From: Apibacter muscae
GTDB lineage: Bacteria > Bacteroidota > Bacteroidia > Flavobacteriales > Weeksellaceae
Assembly (NCBI RefSeq): GCF_007845635.1
Contig: NZ_SELG01000024.1
Coordinates: 1-64,000 of the forward strand
Length of the DNA: 64,000 nt
Direction: 5' to 3'
A model generated the notes under the pieces. The model saw only the letters and a program-made list of their open reading frames with translations. It did no database searches and had not been told where the DNA came from. Below, one piece after another: positions 16,926 to 25,807 of the stretch (within the stretch, counting starts at the first letter, position 1; each line of letters starts with the position of its first letter). A program made the position numbers and the translations under genes.

Positions 16926-17420
16926 TTATAAATCTCTTTTCCCTAACATTACTGAACCTACTAGAGCAGCTAAGAATAATATTCCTGCAAGCTCAAAGGG
17001 TAACACATATTTACTGAACAATAATATTCCTAGATTTTTAGTTAGACCTATTTGACTGTCCGGATCTGCCGGAAAAGGAATTTTCTCAAAACCTTTGAGT
17101 GCTCCTAAAAATGCTATAAATACCAATCCTCCACAAAGGGTTGCCAGAATTCTAAAGGAATTTCCTTTTAAAGGCTCGTCTTTACGTTTTAAATTTAACA
17201 TCATCAAAACATAAAGAAATAACACCATAATGGCACCTGAATAAACGATTACTTGTACAGCTCCTAAGAATTGTGCATTTAAAAGTATATACAATCCTGA
17301 TATGGAAAAAAAAGTTAGGATTAGTGCGATTATGCTGTGCATAGCGTTCTTGCTAAAAACAACAAACAAGGCACTAAGTACCGCACAAGTGGATATTACA
17401 TATAATAAAATTGCTTCCAT
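16926..17420 (-). CDS. nuoJ: NADH-quinone oxidoreductase subunit J
   Basis: This 164-residue subunit has five predicted membrane helices. The segment LLNAQFLGAVQVIVYSGAIMVLFLYVLMMLNL is the hallmark pi-bulge helix region of NuoJ. It begins one base after the nuoI stop and precedes nuoK, the standard order. Length is typical. Confidence 0.96.
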   Translation of the reverse strand: MEAILLYVISTCAVLSALFVVFSKNAMHSIIALILTFFSISGLYILLNAQFLGAVQVIVYSGAIMVLFLYVLMMLNLKRKDEPLKGNSFRILATLCGGLVFIAFLGALKGFEKIPFPADPDSQIGLTKNLGILLFSKYVLPFELAGILFLAALVGSVMLGKRDL

Positions 17421-17421
17421 A

Positions 17422-17964
17422 CTATTTTTCTATGGTATACTTTTTAATTTGTCTTTTTGAAATATCAATTCTGTTTTCCACGGATTCTACCAAACGGTCT
17501 TTTCCATAAACAAAATCTCTTCTTTCTTGTTCCGGCAACACCAATCGGTCTGTTAGAAAAATAGCTTCTTTAGGGCATGCTTCTTCACACATCCCACAGA
17601 AAATACATCTCAACATATTTATTTCATAATTTTCGGCGTATTTTTCTTCTCTATAAAGGTTTTCTTCTCCCGGCTTTCTTTCTGCCGCAATCATAGTGAT
17701 TGCTTCTGCTGGACAAGCCAACGCACATAAACCGCAAGCGGTACATCTTTCTCTTCCTTCCTCGTCTCTTTTCAATACGTGCCTACCGCGGTAAACGGGA
17801 CTAAATTCTCTTTTTTTCTCCGGGTAAGCGGTAGTTACTGGTTTTTTAAAGAAGTGGCTAAAAGTTATCTTCATACCTCCTAAAATGGCAGGTAGATAAA
17901 TTCTTTCTTTGAGTGACATTTCTTTATTTGAAACTACTTTTGATCTATTGGTAAGCCTTTGCAT
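17422..17964 (-). CDS. nuoI: NADH-quinone oxidoreductase subunit I (two 4Fe-4S clusters)
   Basis: This 180-residue ferredoxin-like subunit carries clusters N6a and N6b, which pass electrons toward NuoB and quinone. Two CxxCxxCxxxCP motifs are visible: CTACGLCALACP and CIFCGMCEEACP. The N-terminus contains a hydrophobic, basic segment that packs on the membrane arm. It lies between nuoH and nuoJ. The electron-accepting partners NuoB and NuoD are not encoded in this window. Confidence 0.96.
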   Translation of the reverse strand: MQRLTNRSKVVSNKEMSLKERIYLPAILGGMKITFSHFFKKPVTTAYPEKKREFSPVYRGRHVLKRDEEGRERCTACGLCALACPAEAITMIAAERKPGEENLYREEKYAENYEINMLRCIFCGMCEEACPKEAIFLTDRLVLPEQERRDFVYGKDRLVESVENRIDISKRQIKKYTIEK

Positions 17965-17994
17965 AAATTAAATTCTCTTTGTTTTTTTAAACTA

Positions 17995-19044
17995 TTATTT
18001 AAAAACCACTACCACTGCTGTTATTAACAAATTTAGAATTGCTAAAGGAATCATAATTTGCCAACCCAATTTCATTAATTGGTCGTATCTGAATCTTGGT
18101 AAAGTCCAACGTACCCACATAAAGCAGAAAATACAAAAAATAATTTTTATTAAGAAAACTACGATACTTATAATTCCTATTGCATTAACGCCTAGAGTTC
18201 CATTTTCAGCCAATTCATTCATAAACGGAAAGCTATATCCTCCAAAGAATAGTGTACTGATTAATGCGGAACTTATAAACATATTGATATATTCTGCAAA
18301 TAAAAATGTACCAAATTTCATGGAACCATATTCTGTATGATATCCACCAACTAATTCAGATTCGCACTCTGCCAAATCAAAGGGTGCTCTGTTTAATTCG
18401 GCAAATGAACAGGTAACAAATAAAATAAAGGCTAAGGGTTGGTAAAACACATTCCAAGACATTCCATTTAAGAATGTAAGTCCGTACAAATTTCCAGCTT
18501 GACCTTCTACCATCGTACGTAAATCTAAGGTACCGGTCATCATAATAATTGATAAGAGTGACAACCCCATCGCAAGCTCATAAGATATCATTTGCGAAGA
18601 AGCACGAATTGCTCCTAATAGGGAATATTTATTATTGGATGCCCAACCTCCTAACATGATTCCGTACACGCCTATAGATACTATTCCCATAATATATAGT
18701 ACTCCTATATCTATATTTGCCACTTGTACTAAATAGGTTTCTCCTCCTATTAATAATGATTTTCCCCAAGGTATTACTGCACTGGTGCTTAAGGCAATAA
18801 TCATTAATATAGCCGGTGAAATTATAAACAACCATTTTTCTGCATTTCTAGGTACAAAATCTTCTTTAAAAAAAAGTTTTCCCCCATCGCATAAGGGTTG
18901 TAATAAACCAAACTTCCCTGCTCTGTTGGGACCAATTCTGTCTTGTAAAAAAGCAGCTACTTTCCTTTCCATTAAGGTTTCATAAGCGGCTGCACCTAAA
19001 CATAATAAGAATAAGATAACTACTAATACTAAGGTAAACCACAT
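17995..19044 (-). CDS. nuoH: NADH-quinone oxidoreductase subunit H
   Basis: This 349-residue membrane subunit forms the quinone-binding chamber with NuoB and NuoD. Diagnostic segments are QDRIGPNRAGKFGLLQPLCDG near the N-terminus and the loop AELNRAPFDLAECESELVGGYHTEYG, whose charged residues couple quinone reduction to proton pumping. About eight helices are present. It starts 6 bp after the nuoG stop. Length is slightly above the Escherichia coli protein and normal for Bacteroidota. Confidence 0.97.
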   Translation of the reverse strand: MWFTLVLVVILFLLCLGAAAYETLMERKVAAFLQDRIGPNRAGKFGLLQPLCDGGKLFFKEDFVPRNAEKWLFIISPAILMIIALSTSAVIPWGKSLLIGGETYLVQVANIDIGVLYIMGIVSIGVYGIMLGGWASNNKYSLLGAIRASSQMISYELAMGLSLLSIIMMTGTLDLRTMVEGQAGNLYGLTFLNGMSWNVFYQPLAFILFVTCSFAELNRAPFDLAECESELVGGYHTEYGSMKFGTFLFAEYINMFISSALISTLFFGGYSFPFMNELAENGTLGVNAIGIISIVVFLIKIIFCIFCFMWVRWTLPRFRYDQLMKLGWQIMIPLAILNLLITAVVVVFK

Positions 19045-19050
19045 ATCTCT

Positions 19051-20046
19051 TTATTCTATTGTTTTAATATTATTGTTTTTAAGTTTGTAATGAGGATCGT
19101 TCTTAGGCAATGGTAATTCGTAGTGATTGACTGAAATTACTGAATGTTTATTAATTGGAGTAGGTCCTTCAATTGTCCAATCATTTAGATCCTTTCTTTC
19201 AAACCTACACTCGTTACAAATAAATTCCTCTACTTCGTTGTACTGATCTTTTCTAGCAGTAACTCTTATAATTTCATTCCCTTTTACCCACAATACAGCC
19301 TTTCCACTACATTTTTCACATTTGCAGGTTGCATTTACTGGTTCTGTAAACCAAACCCTACTCTTAAATCTTGCTGTTCTATCTGTTAAAGCTCCTACAG
19401 GGCAAACATCTATCACATTCCCAGAAAAATCGTTAGTAATAGCTTTGTTCAAATAAGTACTAATTTCTGCATGATCTCCTCTAAATAGTATTCCTTGATT
19501 TCTCTGATCTGTAAGCTGGTTCGCTACTAAAATGCAACGTGCACAGAGAATACAACGATTCATATTTAGTTTAATATAAGGTCCCAAATCATCGGGTTGA
19601 AAGGTTCTTCTAGGAAATTCAGAACGGGTTCGTTCCAACCCATGTTCATAGGCTAAATCTTGCAGTTTACATTCTCCGGCTTGATCGCATACCGGACAAT
19701 CTAAGGGATGATTTATTAATAATAATTCTGTTACCCCCTGCACCGCTTCCACAACTTTAGGAGAAGTGATTACTTTAACTTCCATTCCATCCATGACTTG
19801 AGTACGACAGGCTGGAACGAGTTTGGGCATGGGACGTGGATCTTTTTCAGATCCTTTGGAAACTTCTACTAAGCAAGTACGACAACGTCCTCCGCTCCCT
19901 TCTAACTTACTATAGTAACACATAGTTGGTGGAACTGAGGGTCCCCCTATTTCACGAGCTGCCTCTACAATAGAGATTCCTGGATTTACATCTATGGTAA
20001 CTCCATCAATGGTAACTTTTATTTTATTTATTACTTCTTCACTCAT
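19051..20046 (-). CDS. nuoG: NADH-quinone oxidoreductase subunit G, short form with Fe-S domains only
   Basis: This 331-residue subunit has an N-terminal 2Fe-2S ferredoxin domain with Cys ligands in MCYYSKLEGSGGRCRTC and PACR. A His/Cys-type 4Fe-4S motif follows (HPLDCPVCDQAGECKLQ), then a domain with CILCARC and DVCPVGALT, then CKCEKC and FICNEC, the start of the molybdopterin-type domain. The long molybdopterin-like C-terminal domain of the roughly 900-residue proteobacterial NuoG is absent. I recall NuoG of this length in other Flavobacteriia, so I read it as the normal short form, not a truncation. The outer-membrane barrel gene lies directly upstream. Confidence 0.92.
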   Translation of the reverse strand: MSEEVINKIKVTIDGVTIDVNPGISIVEAAREIGGPSVPPTMCYYSKLEGSGGRCRTCLVEVSKGSEKDPRPMPKLVPACRTQVMDGMEVKVITSPKVVEAVQGVTELLLINHPLDCPVCDQAGECKLQDLAYEHGLERTRSEFPRRTFQPDDLGPYIKLNMNRCILCARCILVANQLTDQRNQGILFRGDHAEISTYLNKAITNDFSGNVIDVCPVGALTDRTARFKSRVWFTEPVNATCKCEKCSGKAVLWVKGNEIIRVTARKDQYNEVEEFICNECRFERKDLNDWTIEGPTPINKHSVISVNHYELPLPKNDPHYKLKNNNIKTIE

Positions 20047-20065
20047 ATCTTTTTAATCTACTACA

Positions 20066-20887
20066 TTAAAAATGCCAACTAAAGCCAAATGTATAATTCC
20101 ATTGTAAGAACAATATGGTTTGCGAGGCTTTATCTGATTTATTTGAGGTTGTTCGAATATCTGGCAATGCTATTAAACCTTCTTTGAGTTCTGTGCGTAA
20201 GAAAAATAATTTCCAAAAAAGAAGTTCTGCTCCAATTTTAGCATCTATCCCCCATCCTGCTAAGTGGAATTTATCATGTCTAGGATTCCCCATTAATGTG
20301 GAATTAGTTTTAGGGATAACTAAACCAATACCACCTCCTGCAATTCCATTAAATTTGAAAAATCCTGCTTCGAGAAAATTGTGATAATATTCCAAATCTA
20401 GGTTTAAATAGTTTAATCCATCGGTATGTTCCAGATGCAAAAAATTATCGTCTAAGTAAATGTATTGCCCGTCTTGGATGGCATTCTCATATCCGGGTAC
20501 ATTGATTTCTCCGGTAGCTTTCACCCATTGTCCCGGGCGAACCACATATTTCATGTGATCAACCCCTAAGGATAACGCCCAATTGTCTTTAAAAAAATAT
20601 CCTATTCTATAATTGGTTTGTGGAATCGTAACTCTTCCCGGGTTTAAATAATCATGAAAATTAAAGTTTAGGGGTTTATCATCTGCTTTTACAGAATGTA
20701 AGGTAAAGTTATAGTTATCCCCTGTAAAATGTACAGATGATCTGCCATATACCGCTCGGTTCCAACCCCAATAAGCGTATACTTCTCCTTTTTTATGGGC
20801 GATTTTTTTCTCTTGTCCATAAAATTGGGTAGCAATTAAACCTATCCATATGCATAGTAGTAGCCTAATTCTTTTATACGCATGCAT
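20066..20887 (-). CDS. predicted outer-membrane beta-barrel protein inside the nuo operon
   Basis: This 273-residue protein has an N-terminal signal peptide (about 1-24: basic start, hydrophobic LLLCIWIGLIATQF, then GQ). The mature part has alternating aromatic and hydrophobic strands such as YRIGYFFKDNWALSLGVDHMKYVV, and it ends with a terminal Phe (FGFSWHF), typical of outer-membrane barrels. Its start overlaps the end of nuoF by 14 bp and it ends 19 bp before nuoG, so it is co-transcribed with complex I. Nothing in it suggests electron transfer. I believe a similar gene occurs at this place in other Flavobacteriia, which would make it a conserved but unexplained neighbour. Confidence 0.75.
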   Translation of the reverse strand: MHAYKRIRLLLCIWIGLIATQFYGQEKKIAHKKGEVYAYWGWNRAVYGRSSVHFTGDNYNFTLHSVKADDKPLNFNFHDYLNPGRVTIPQTNYRIGYFFKDNWALSLGVDHMKYVVRPGQWVKATGEINVPGYENAIQDGQYIYLDDNFLHLEHTDGLNYLNLDLEYYHNFLEAGFFKFNGIAGGGIGLVIPKTNSTLMGNPRHDKFHLAGWGIDAKIGAELLFWKLFFLRTELKEGLIALPDIRTTSNKSDKASQTILFLQWNYTFGFSWHF

Positions 20888-22205
20888 AATTGGCTATTCC
20901 GTAATTTTTAGTTAAACATTCAGGATTGTTTATATGCCACTCAAACTCATCTCTAAAGTGTCTGATGGCTGCTGCCACTGGCCATGCTGCTGCATCTCCT
21001 AAAGGACATATAGTTTTACCTTCTATTTTACTTTGCACATCCCATAATAAATCTATATCTTCATAAGTCCCTTTGCCTTCTTCAATTTTCTTTAAAATCC
21101 TATAAAGCCAACCAGTTCCTTCTCTGCAAGGGGTACATTGTCCACAACTTTCATGATTATAAAATCTTGCCAGAGTCATAGTGTGTCTTACCACACATTG
21201 GTCTTCATCAAGAACTATAAATCCTCCAGATCCTAACATGGTTCCGCTTTCAAAACCTCCGAGGGACAAGCTTTCATAATTCATGTACCGTGTTTCTCCA
21301 TCAGCGGTTTTCAACAACAATTTAGCTGGTACAATAGGAACAGAAGAGCCTCCAGGTATACAAGCTTTTAGCTTTTTACCGTTGGGTATACCCCCGCAAT
21401 ATTCTTCACTATATATAAATTCTTCTACACTTAGATTAAAGTCTATTTCATAAACTCCAGGTTTATTTATGTTTCCACAAGCAGATATTAATTTTGTTCC
21501 TGTGGAACGCCCTACTCCTATTTTCGCATACTCTGCACCTGATATTTCTATGATAGATGGGACTGAGGAAATAGTTTCTACATTGTTAACTACTGTTGGG
21601 CATTGGTACAATCCTTTCACTGCTGGAAATGGAGGTTTTAAACGTGGATTCCCTCTTTTTCCTTCCAAGGATTCTATAAGTGCTGTTTCTTCTCCACATA
21701 CATAAGCACCTGCTCCTCTCTGCACATATATCTCTAAATCGTACCCTGTATTTTTTATATTTTTACCTAAAAAACCATTATCTTTAGCTTCTTGAATTGC
21801 TTGTTCTAATATATCCGGGATCCAAGAATACTCTCCTCTTATATATATGTAAGAGGTATTAGTTCCAAGACAATAAGAAGAGATTATAATTCCTTCAATT
21901 AATTTATGAGGAATATACTCCATTAAAAAACGATCTTTAAATGTTCCAGGCTCAGACTCATCCGCATTAACTACTAAATAACGAGGCACACCCTCAGGTT
22001 TTGCTAAAAAGCTCCATTTCATTCCTGTGGGGAATCCTGCACCACCTCTTCCTCTTAAGCCACTTGCTTTGACTTCCTCTAATATTTCTTCAGGAGTCAT
22101 TTTTAGGGCTTTATCCACAGATGTATAACCCCCATGATTCCTGTAAACGTCAAAACCTCTAATCCCTTCTACATTAATATGCGTAAGTAGTAATTTATTA
22201 TTCAT
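20874..22205 (-). CDS. nuoF: NADH-quinone oxidoreductase subunit F (FMN, 4Fe-4S N3)
   Basis: This 443-residue subunit binds NADH and FMN and holds cluster N3, the entry point for electrons. GRGGAGFPTGMKW forms the FMN/NADH site, and NADESEPGTFKDR and CGEETALIES are further signatures. The cluster ligands are in ESCGQCTPCREG and TICPLGD. It follows nuoE by 19 bp once the ATG of each is used, and its 3' end overlaps the outer-membrane gene. Confidence 0.97.
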   Translation of the reverse strand: MNNKLLLTHINVEGIRGFDVYRNHGGYTSVDKALKMTPEEILEEVKASGLRGRGGAGFPTGMKWSFLAKPEGVPRYLVVNADESEPGTFKDRFLMEYIPHKLIEGIIISSYCLGTNTSYIYIRGEYSWIPDILEQAIQEAKDNGFLGKNIKNTGYDLEIYVQRGAGAYVCGEETALIESLEGKRGNPRLKPPFPAVKGLYQCPTVVNNVETISSVPSIIEISGAEYAKIGVGRSTGTKLISACGNINKPGVYEIDFNLSVEEFIYSEEYCGGIPNGKKLKACIPGGSSVPIVPAKLLLKTADGETRYMNYESLSLGGFESGTMLGSGGFIVLDEDQCVVRHTMTLARFYNHESCGQCTPCREGTGWLYRILKKIEEGKGTYEDIDLLWDVQSKIEGKTICPLGDAAAWPVAAAIRHFRDEFEWHINNPECLTKNYGIANYACV

Positions 22206-22224
22206 TTAAATTTACTTTCTTTAA

Positions 22225-22755
22225 TTAATCAATGGCTATGTTCCCTAGTTTGCAAAGCTCTATAATTTCATCCACTTTTTCTTTCGTTAAATGTTCGTGA
22301 TAAAATTTACCCATTTGCATCATAGGTGCATACCCACAAGCCCCTAAGCATTCCGCTGGTTTTAATGTAAATAACCCGTCTTTCGTCGTTTCTCCCTCTT
22401 TTATCTGTAATTTTTCTTTTATGTACTCAATAATACCATCACTTCCATTCAGCATACATGGACCTGTTCTACATACCTCAAGCACATATTTCCCCACAGG
22501 CCTCATATTAAACATGGTATAGAATGTCGCTACTTCATATACTTCTATGGAAGTAATATTAAGTAATGATGCAACATAATCCATAACCGGAACATCTAAC
22601 CAACCTCCAAATTCTTTCTGAGCCAGATGTAAAACTGGTATTAAAGCTGATTTTTGCTTACCTTCAGGATATCTAGCTATTATCTCATGAACTTTTTTCA
22701 AAGATTGATCACTAAAAACTATCTTTTCAAGATTATTAGTATTGTTTTCAGTCAT
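22225..22755 (-). CDS. nuoE: NADH-quinone oxidoreductase subunit E (2Fe-2S N1a)
   Basis: This 176-residue thioredoxin-fold subunit carries a 2Fe-2S cluster bound by CRTGPC and CLGAC. I use the ATG at 22755. The frame reaches a TTG at 22779, but that codon overlaps the -7 box of a clear promoter. It is the first gene of the transcript. In the usual Flavobacteriia order nuoA, nuoB, nuoC and nuoD would precede it; here only an AT-rich divergent intergenic region lies upstream. Confidence 0.96.
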   Translation of the reverse strand: MTENNTNNLEKIVFSDQSLKKVHEIIARYPEGKQKSALIPVLHLAQKEFGGWLDVPVMDYVASLLNITSIEVYEVATFYTMFNMRPVGKYVLEVCRTGPCMLNGSDGIIEYIKEKLQIKEGETTKDGLFTLKPAECLGACGYAPMMQMGKFYHEHLTKEKVDEIIELCKLGNIAID

Positions 22756-22776
22756 TTCGAGTTTTTCGTTAGGTTG

Positions 22777-22809
22777 CAAATATACAATTTTGTATTTTAT
22801 AGTTTCAAA
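22777..22809 (-). promoter_or_regulatory. nuoE: promoter of the nuoE-M cluster
   Basis: On the minus strand TTTG (22806-22809) is 21 nt from TATATTTG (22777-22784), an exact fit to the Bacteroidota consensus. The predicted transcript starts near 22770 and gives a very short leader to the ATG at 22755. It shows that transcription starts at nuoE and does not read in from nuoA-D. Confidence 0.65.
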
Positions 22810-23012
22810 GTTAATTTACAGATTTTAATCTACAAACATAATCTAGAATGGTTTTAAATAGCATTTATTAGCAAAAATTTAAAATCTTGTGCTTTATAAT
22901 AAAACTTAAATTTTAAATAAATGTATTCATTATAATCGCTCACAAATATTTAAATATTGGCATGATTTTTAATTAAATGTAAGTCTAGAATTAACACTGA
23001 ATTACTTATTAT

Positions 23013-23764
23013 ATGAAAAAATTTTTTTTTTATTCTTATTTATTAATTCCTTTCTTTTATTTGGGCAAATTGGAATCAACACAAAAACCCCTAGGCATAC
23101 TTTACACGTAAATGGTTCAACTCAAATTACAGGTGAATTAAATATAGGCGGGGATGATAAAACACCAGGAAACCCAGGTAAGAAAGGACAAATACTTATC
23201 TCTAGGGGAGAGGAATCTTCACCTTACTGGTCGGATTATTCGATCCCTCAAATTAACTTAGAAACAGCTGGCACAGTAATAGCTGTAAATGGCGATCTAA
23301 AAATTGCTCAAGAAATAAGAGTACAACTTGAAAAAGACTTTTATTATACTGATGTTACAACTGCATCCGCAATTCCTTATTTAAGTAATGTGATCATTGA
23401 TAATGAAAATACATATACTTCAAATGCTTCTGGAAATTCATTTACGGTAAAGGAACAAGGTATTTATTTTATTGCTTTAAATTTTCTTATTCAGAATACT
23501 GTGCAAAACACTTTGCCGGTTATTGGAATTTGGGATGACACTGATGGGAAATGGATTGCCAGAATAAACGATGTATTCGTAGTAGAATCTGGATTTAGTA
23601 CCAGAAACCAGAGCTTTACTTTAATCACTTCGACAGAATTATTACCGTCACATATTTACTCATTTAGAGTATCCAATACGTCTCCCTTAACAATTGCAAG
23701 TACAAGCAGTGGATCCACGGGTTCTGGCGCTGTATCTACAGCATTGGTGCAAAGATTAAGATAA
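23013..23764 (+). pseudogene. first copy of a secreted C1q/TNF-like paralogue, frameshifted at a T10 tract
   Basis: The ATG at 23013 begins a signal peptide that leaves frame after a run of ten T bases and stops at about 23109. The rest of the gene, from GQIGINTKTPRHTLHVNGS at about 23063 to the TAA at 23762-23764, is fully open in a different frame and aligns with the two following paralogues. One extra T in the tract restores a 250-residue protein with a normal signal peptide. It may be a pseudogene, a phase-variable gene in the OFF state, or a sequencing or assembly error in the homopolymer. The downstream coding part carries no other lesion, which favours recent or reversible loss. Confidence 0.75.
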
Positions 23765-23808
23765 GATTATAAACATAAAGATTTTAGCCTATAATTTAAT
23801 TTTTAACA

Positions 23809-24570
23809 ATGAAAAATTTTATATTATTTTTTCTAAATATTCTATCGAGCGTTGAAATTTGTGCATATGGACAGGTAGGAATTGAAACCTCTACCCCACA
23901 GGCAATGCTACATATTAATGGTTCTTTACAAATTACCGGTGATTTAAGTGTTGGCGGAGATGCAAAAACCTCTGGAAATCCCGGTAATCCAGGTGATATA
24001 CTTGTATCAAATGGACCTGAAAAATCTCCTTCTTGGTCAAAATTTGAATTACCTGAAATATCTTTAAATAATACTGGAACTGTAATTGCTGTTGACGGAA
24101 ATTTTGTAATTGCTCAACAAATAGCTGTGCAGCTAAGTAAAGATTTTAATTATACGGGAAACTCCCCTATGGCAATTCCCAACTTAAATACTATTATTCT
24201 AGATAATGAAAATACATATATTTCAGATGCATCTGGAAATTCTTTTACCGTAAAAGATAATGGCACTTACCAAATCATTATGAATTTTATGTTGGAAAAC
24301 ACTGTGAAAGGTACGGCACCAGTGATTGGACTCTGGGACAACACGGATAATCTTTGGGTAGCAAGAATAAATGATACTTTTAATGTTTCTGAAACCGGAG
24401 TATCCGCTAGAAATCAAACTTATACATTATTTACAACTCAAAAGCTCGTAAATAACCATAGTTATTCTTTTCGAATAAGTCATAAAAGTCCGGTAACTAT
24501 AAAAAGTTTAAGCTCGGGTACTACAGGCTCAGGTAATGTATCAATGGCCATTGTTATGAGACTTAAATAA
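23809..24570 (+). CDS. secreted protein with C1q/TNF-like C-terminal domain (paralogue 2)
   Basis: This 253-residue protein has a signal peptide (about 1-21) and a conserved opening QVGIETSTPQAMLHINGSLQITGDLSVGG after cleavage. That opening is a beta-rich segment common in Flavobacteriia surface and tail-fibre-like proteins. Residues about 115-253 contain NSFTVKDNGTYQIIMNF and later strands that resemble the jelly-roll of C1q/TNF-like domains. It is the middle of three tandem copies, 44 bp after the frameshifted one and 12 bp before the next. No anchor or sorting signal is visible. A role in adhesion or host or cell contact is possible but not shown. Confidence 0.75.
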   Translation: MKNFILFFLNILSSVEICAYGQVGIETSTPQAMLHINGSLQITGDLSVGGDAKTSGNPGNPGDILVSNGPEKSPSWSKFELPEISLNNTGTVIAVDGNFVIAQQIAVQLSKDFNYTGNSPMAIPNLNTIILDNENTYISDASGNSFTVKDNGTYQIIMNFMLENTVKGTAPVIGLWDNTDNLWVARINDTFNVSETGVSARNQTYTLFTTQKLVNNHSYSFRISHKSPVTIKSLSSGTTGSGNVSMAIVMRLK

Positions 24571-24582
24571 ATTACTAAATTA

Positions 24583-25341
24583 ATGAAATACATTACATCT
24601 ATTTTTTTTTTCACCATAACAAGATTATTTGTTTATGGACAATTTGGTATTAATACTGAAACACCACAGAATACACTTCATGTAAATGGTTCAATACAAA
24701 TTACTAAAGAGCTTAATTTTGGAGGGGATGAAAAAACATCTGGGAATTCTGGGCTTAATGAACAAACACTTGTATCTAATGGAGCCGGAAAACCTCCCAT
24801 ATGGTCTGAATTTAAACTTGATAACATCTCGCCATCTAATTCTGGTACTATTATAGCTTTGGACGGTAATTTTGAAGTAGCCCAAGAAATCACTGTTTTA
24901 TTAAGTAGTGATTTTAATTATAGCAACGTTAATACTCCAGTAGCTATTCCAAATTTTAATACTATAATCATCGATAACGAAAATAGTTTTACCTCAGGAC
25001 CATCTGGAAACTCCTTTACCGTTAATAAGGATGGTATATATATGGTAATTCTCAACTATTTGATTCAGGATGCAAAAACGAATAGTAACCCTGTCGTTGG
25101 AATTTGGGACGATACTGAAAATAAATGGATCGCTCGTATAAATGATGCTTTCAATGCTCCTAATACCAATGTATCGCAGAGCAATCAAACTTATACGTTA
25201 ATCACAGCAAATCCACTTTATAAAGATCACGTTTACTCTCTTAGAGTTGGAAATACAAGTCCTTTCATCTTAAAAAGCACTAGTTCAGGCAAAACTGGCT
25301 CTGGACAAGTTTCCATGATAAGTATTAAAAGACTTAAGTAA
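24583..25341 (+). CDS. secreted protein with C1q/TNF-like C-terminal domain (paralogue 3)
   Basis: This 252-residue paralogue has the same plan as its neighbour: signal peptide, QFGINTETPQNTLHVNGSIQITKELNFGG opening, and a C-terminal jelly-roll-like domain with NSFTVNKDGIYMVILNY. Its signal-peptide codons also contain a run of ten T bases, at 24602-24611. Here the tract is in frame, so the gene reads through. This copy is therefore exposed to the same slippage as the first. Confidence 0.75.
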   Translation: MKYITSIFFFTITRLFVYGQFGINTETPQNTLHVNGSIQITKELNFGGDEKTSGNSGLNEQTLVSNGAGKPPIWSEFKLDNISPSNSGTIIALDGNFEVAQEITVLLSSDFNYSNVNTPVAIPNFNTIIIDNENSFTSGPSGNSFTVNKDGIYMVILNYLIQDAKTNSNPVVGIWDDTENKWIARINDAFNAPNTNVSQSNQTYTLITANPLYKDHVYSLRVGNTSPFILKSTSSGKTGSGQVSMISIKRLK

Positions 25342-25807
25342 TATCATTTTATAATTGCTGATATTTACAAAGAATAATATAACTATAACCATTCAAAATT
25401 TAGATTTACTTGTAAGCAGGGTAAATTTTGATGAATAAATTCTTATTCTCATAATATTAAATTCTGCGTCTATTATTTATTCATAAATAAACATTATAAA
25501 TTTGAGTGAATATTTAGTGAAATCTATATTTCTAAATTTTAAAAGAGTATAGTTAATACGTTAATCTCATTTAAAATTAGAGCTAAGTCCAAATTATTTT
25601 TAAATCATTAAAAAATTAATGATATATAATGAATAATTAAGTGGATTTCAGATTACGATTTATTAGCCTAGTCTCTCTATTTTGAGGTATATAAAAATTG
25701 AAAGTCTAACAAAAATAATTTCTATTCAAAATTTAATATTAAATACTTAGGCTGTATATTTGATAAAAGCTTATTTTAGAAAATTCACTTAGATCGAATT
25801 ATTAAAT
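25342..25807. other. 466-bp AT-rich intergenic region
   Basis: It separates the three secreted paralogues from the peptide transporter. Apart from a -7-like box near its right end, I see no open frame, strong hairpin or repeat. Confidence 0.5.
25755..25762 (+). promoter_or_regulatory. -7 box of the peptide transporter gene
   Basis: TATATTTG matches TAnnTTTG and lies 45 bp before the ATG at 25808. No TTTG was found at the expected -33 position, so confidence is limited. Confidence 0.4.

Noticed and set aside
19051-20046. NuoG (331 residues) as a truncated pseudogene
   Set aside because: All Fe-S ligands are intact and the next gene follows in normal spacing. The short form appears usual in Flavobacteriia.
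23390-23764. Separate 124-residue gene starting with GTG
   Set aside because: The open frame continues upstream to about 23063 and matches the full-length paralogues, so it is the C-terminal part of the frameshifted copy.
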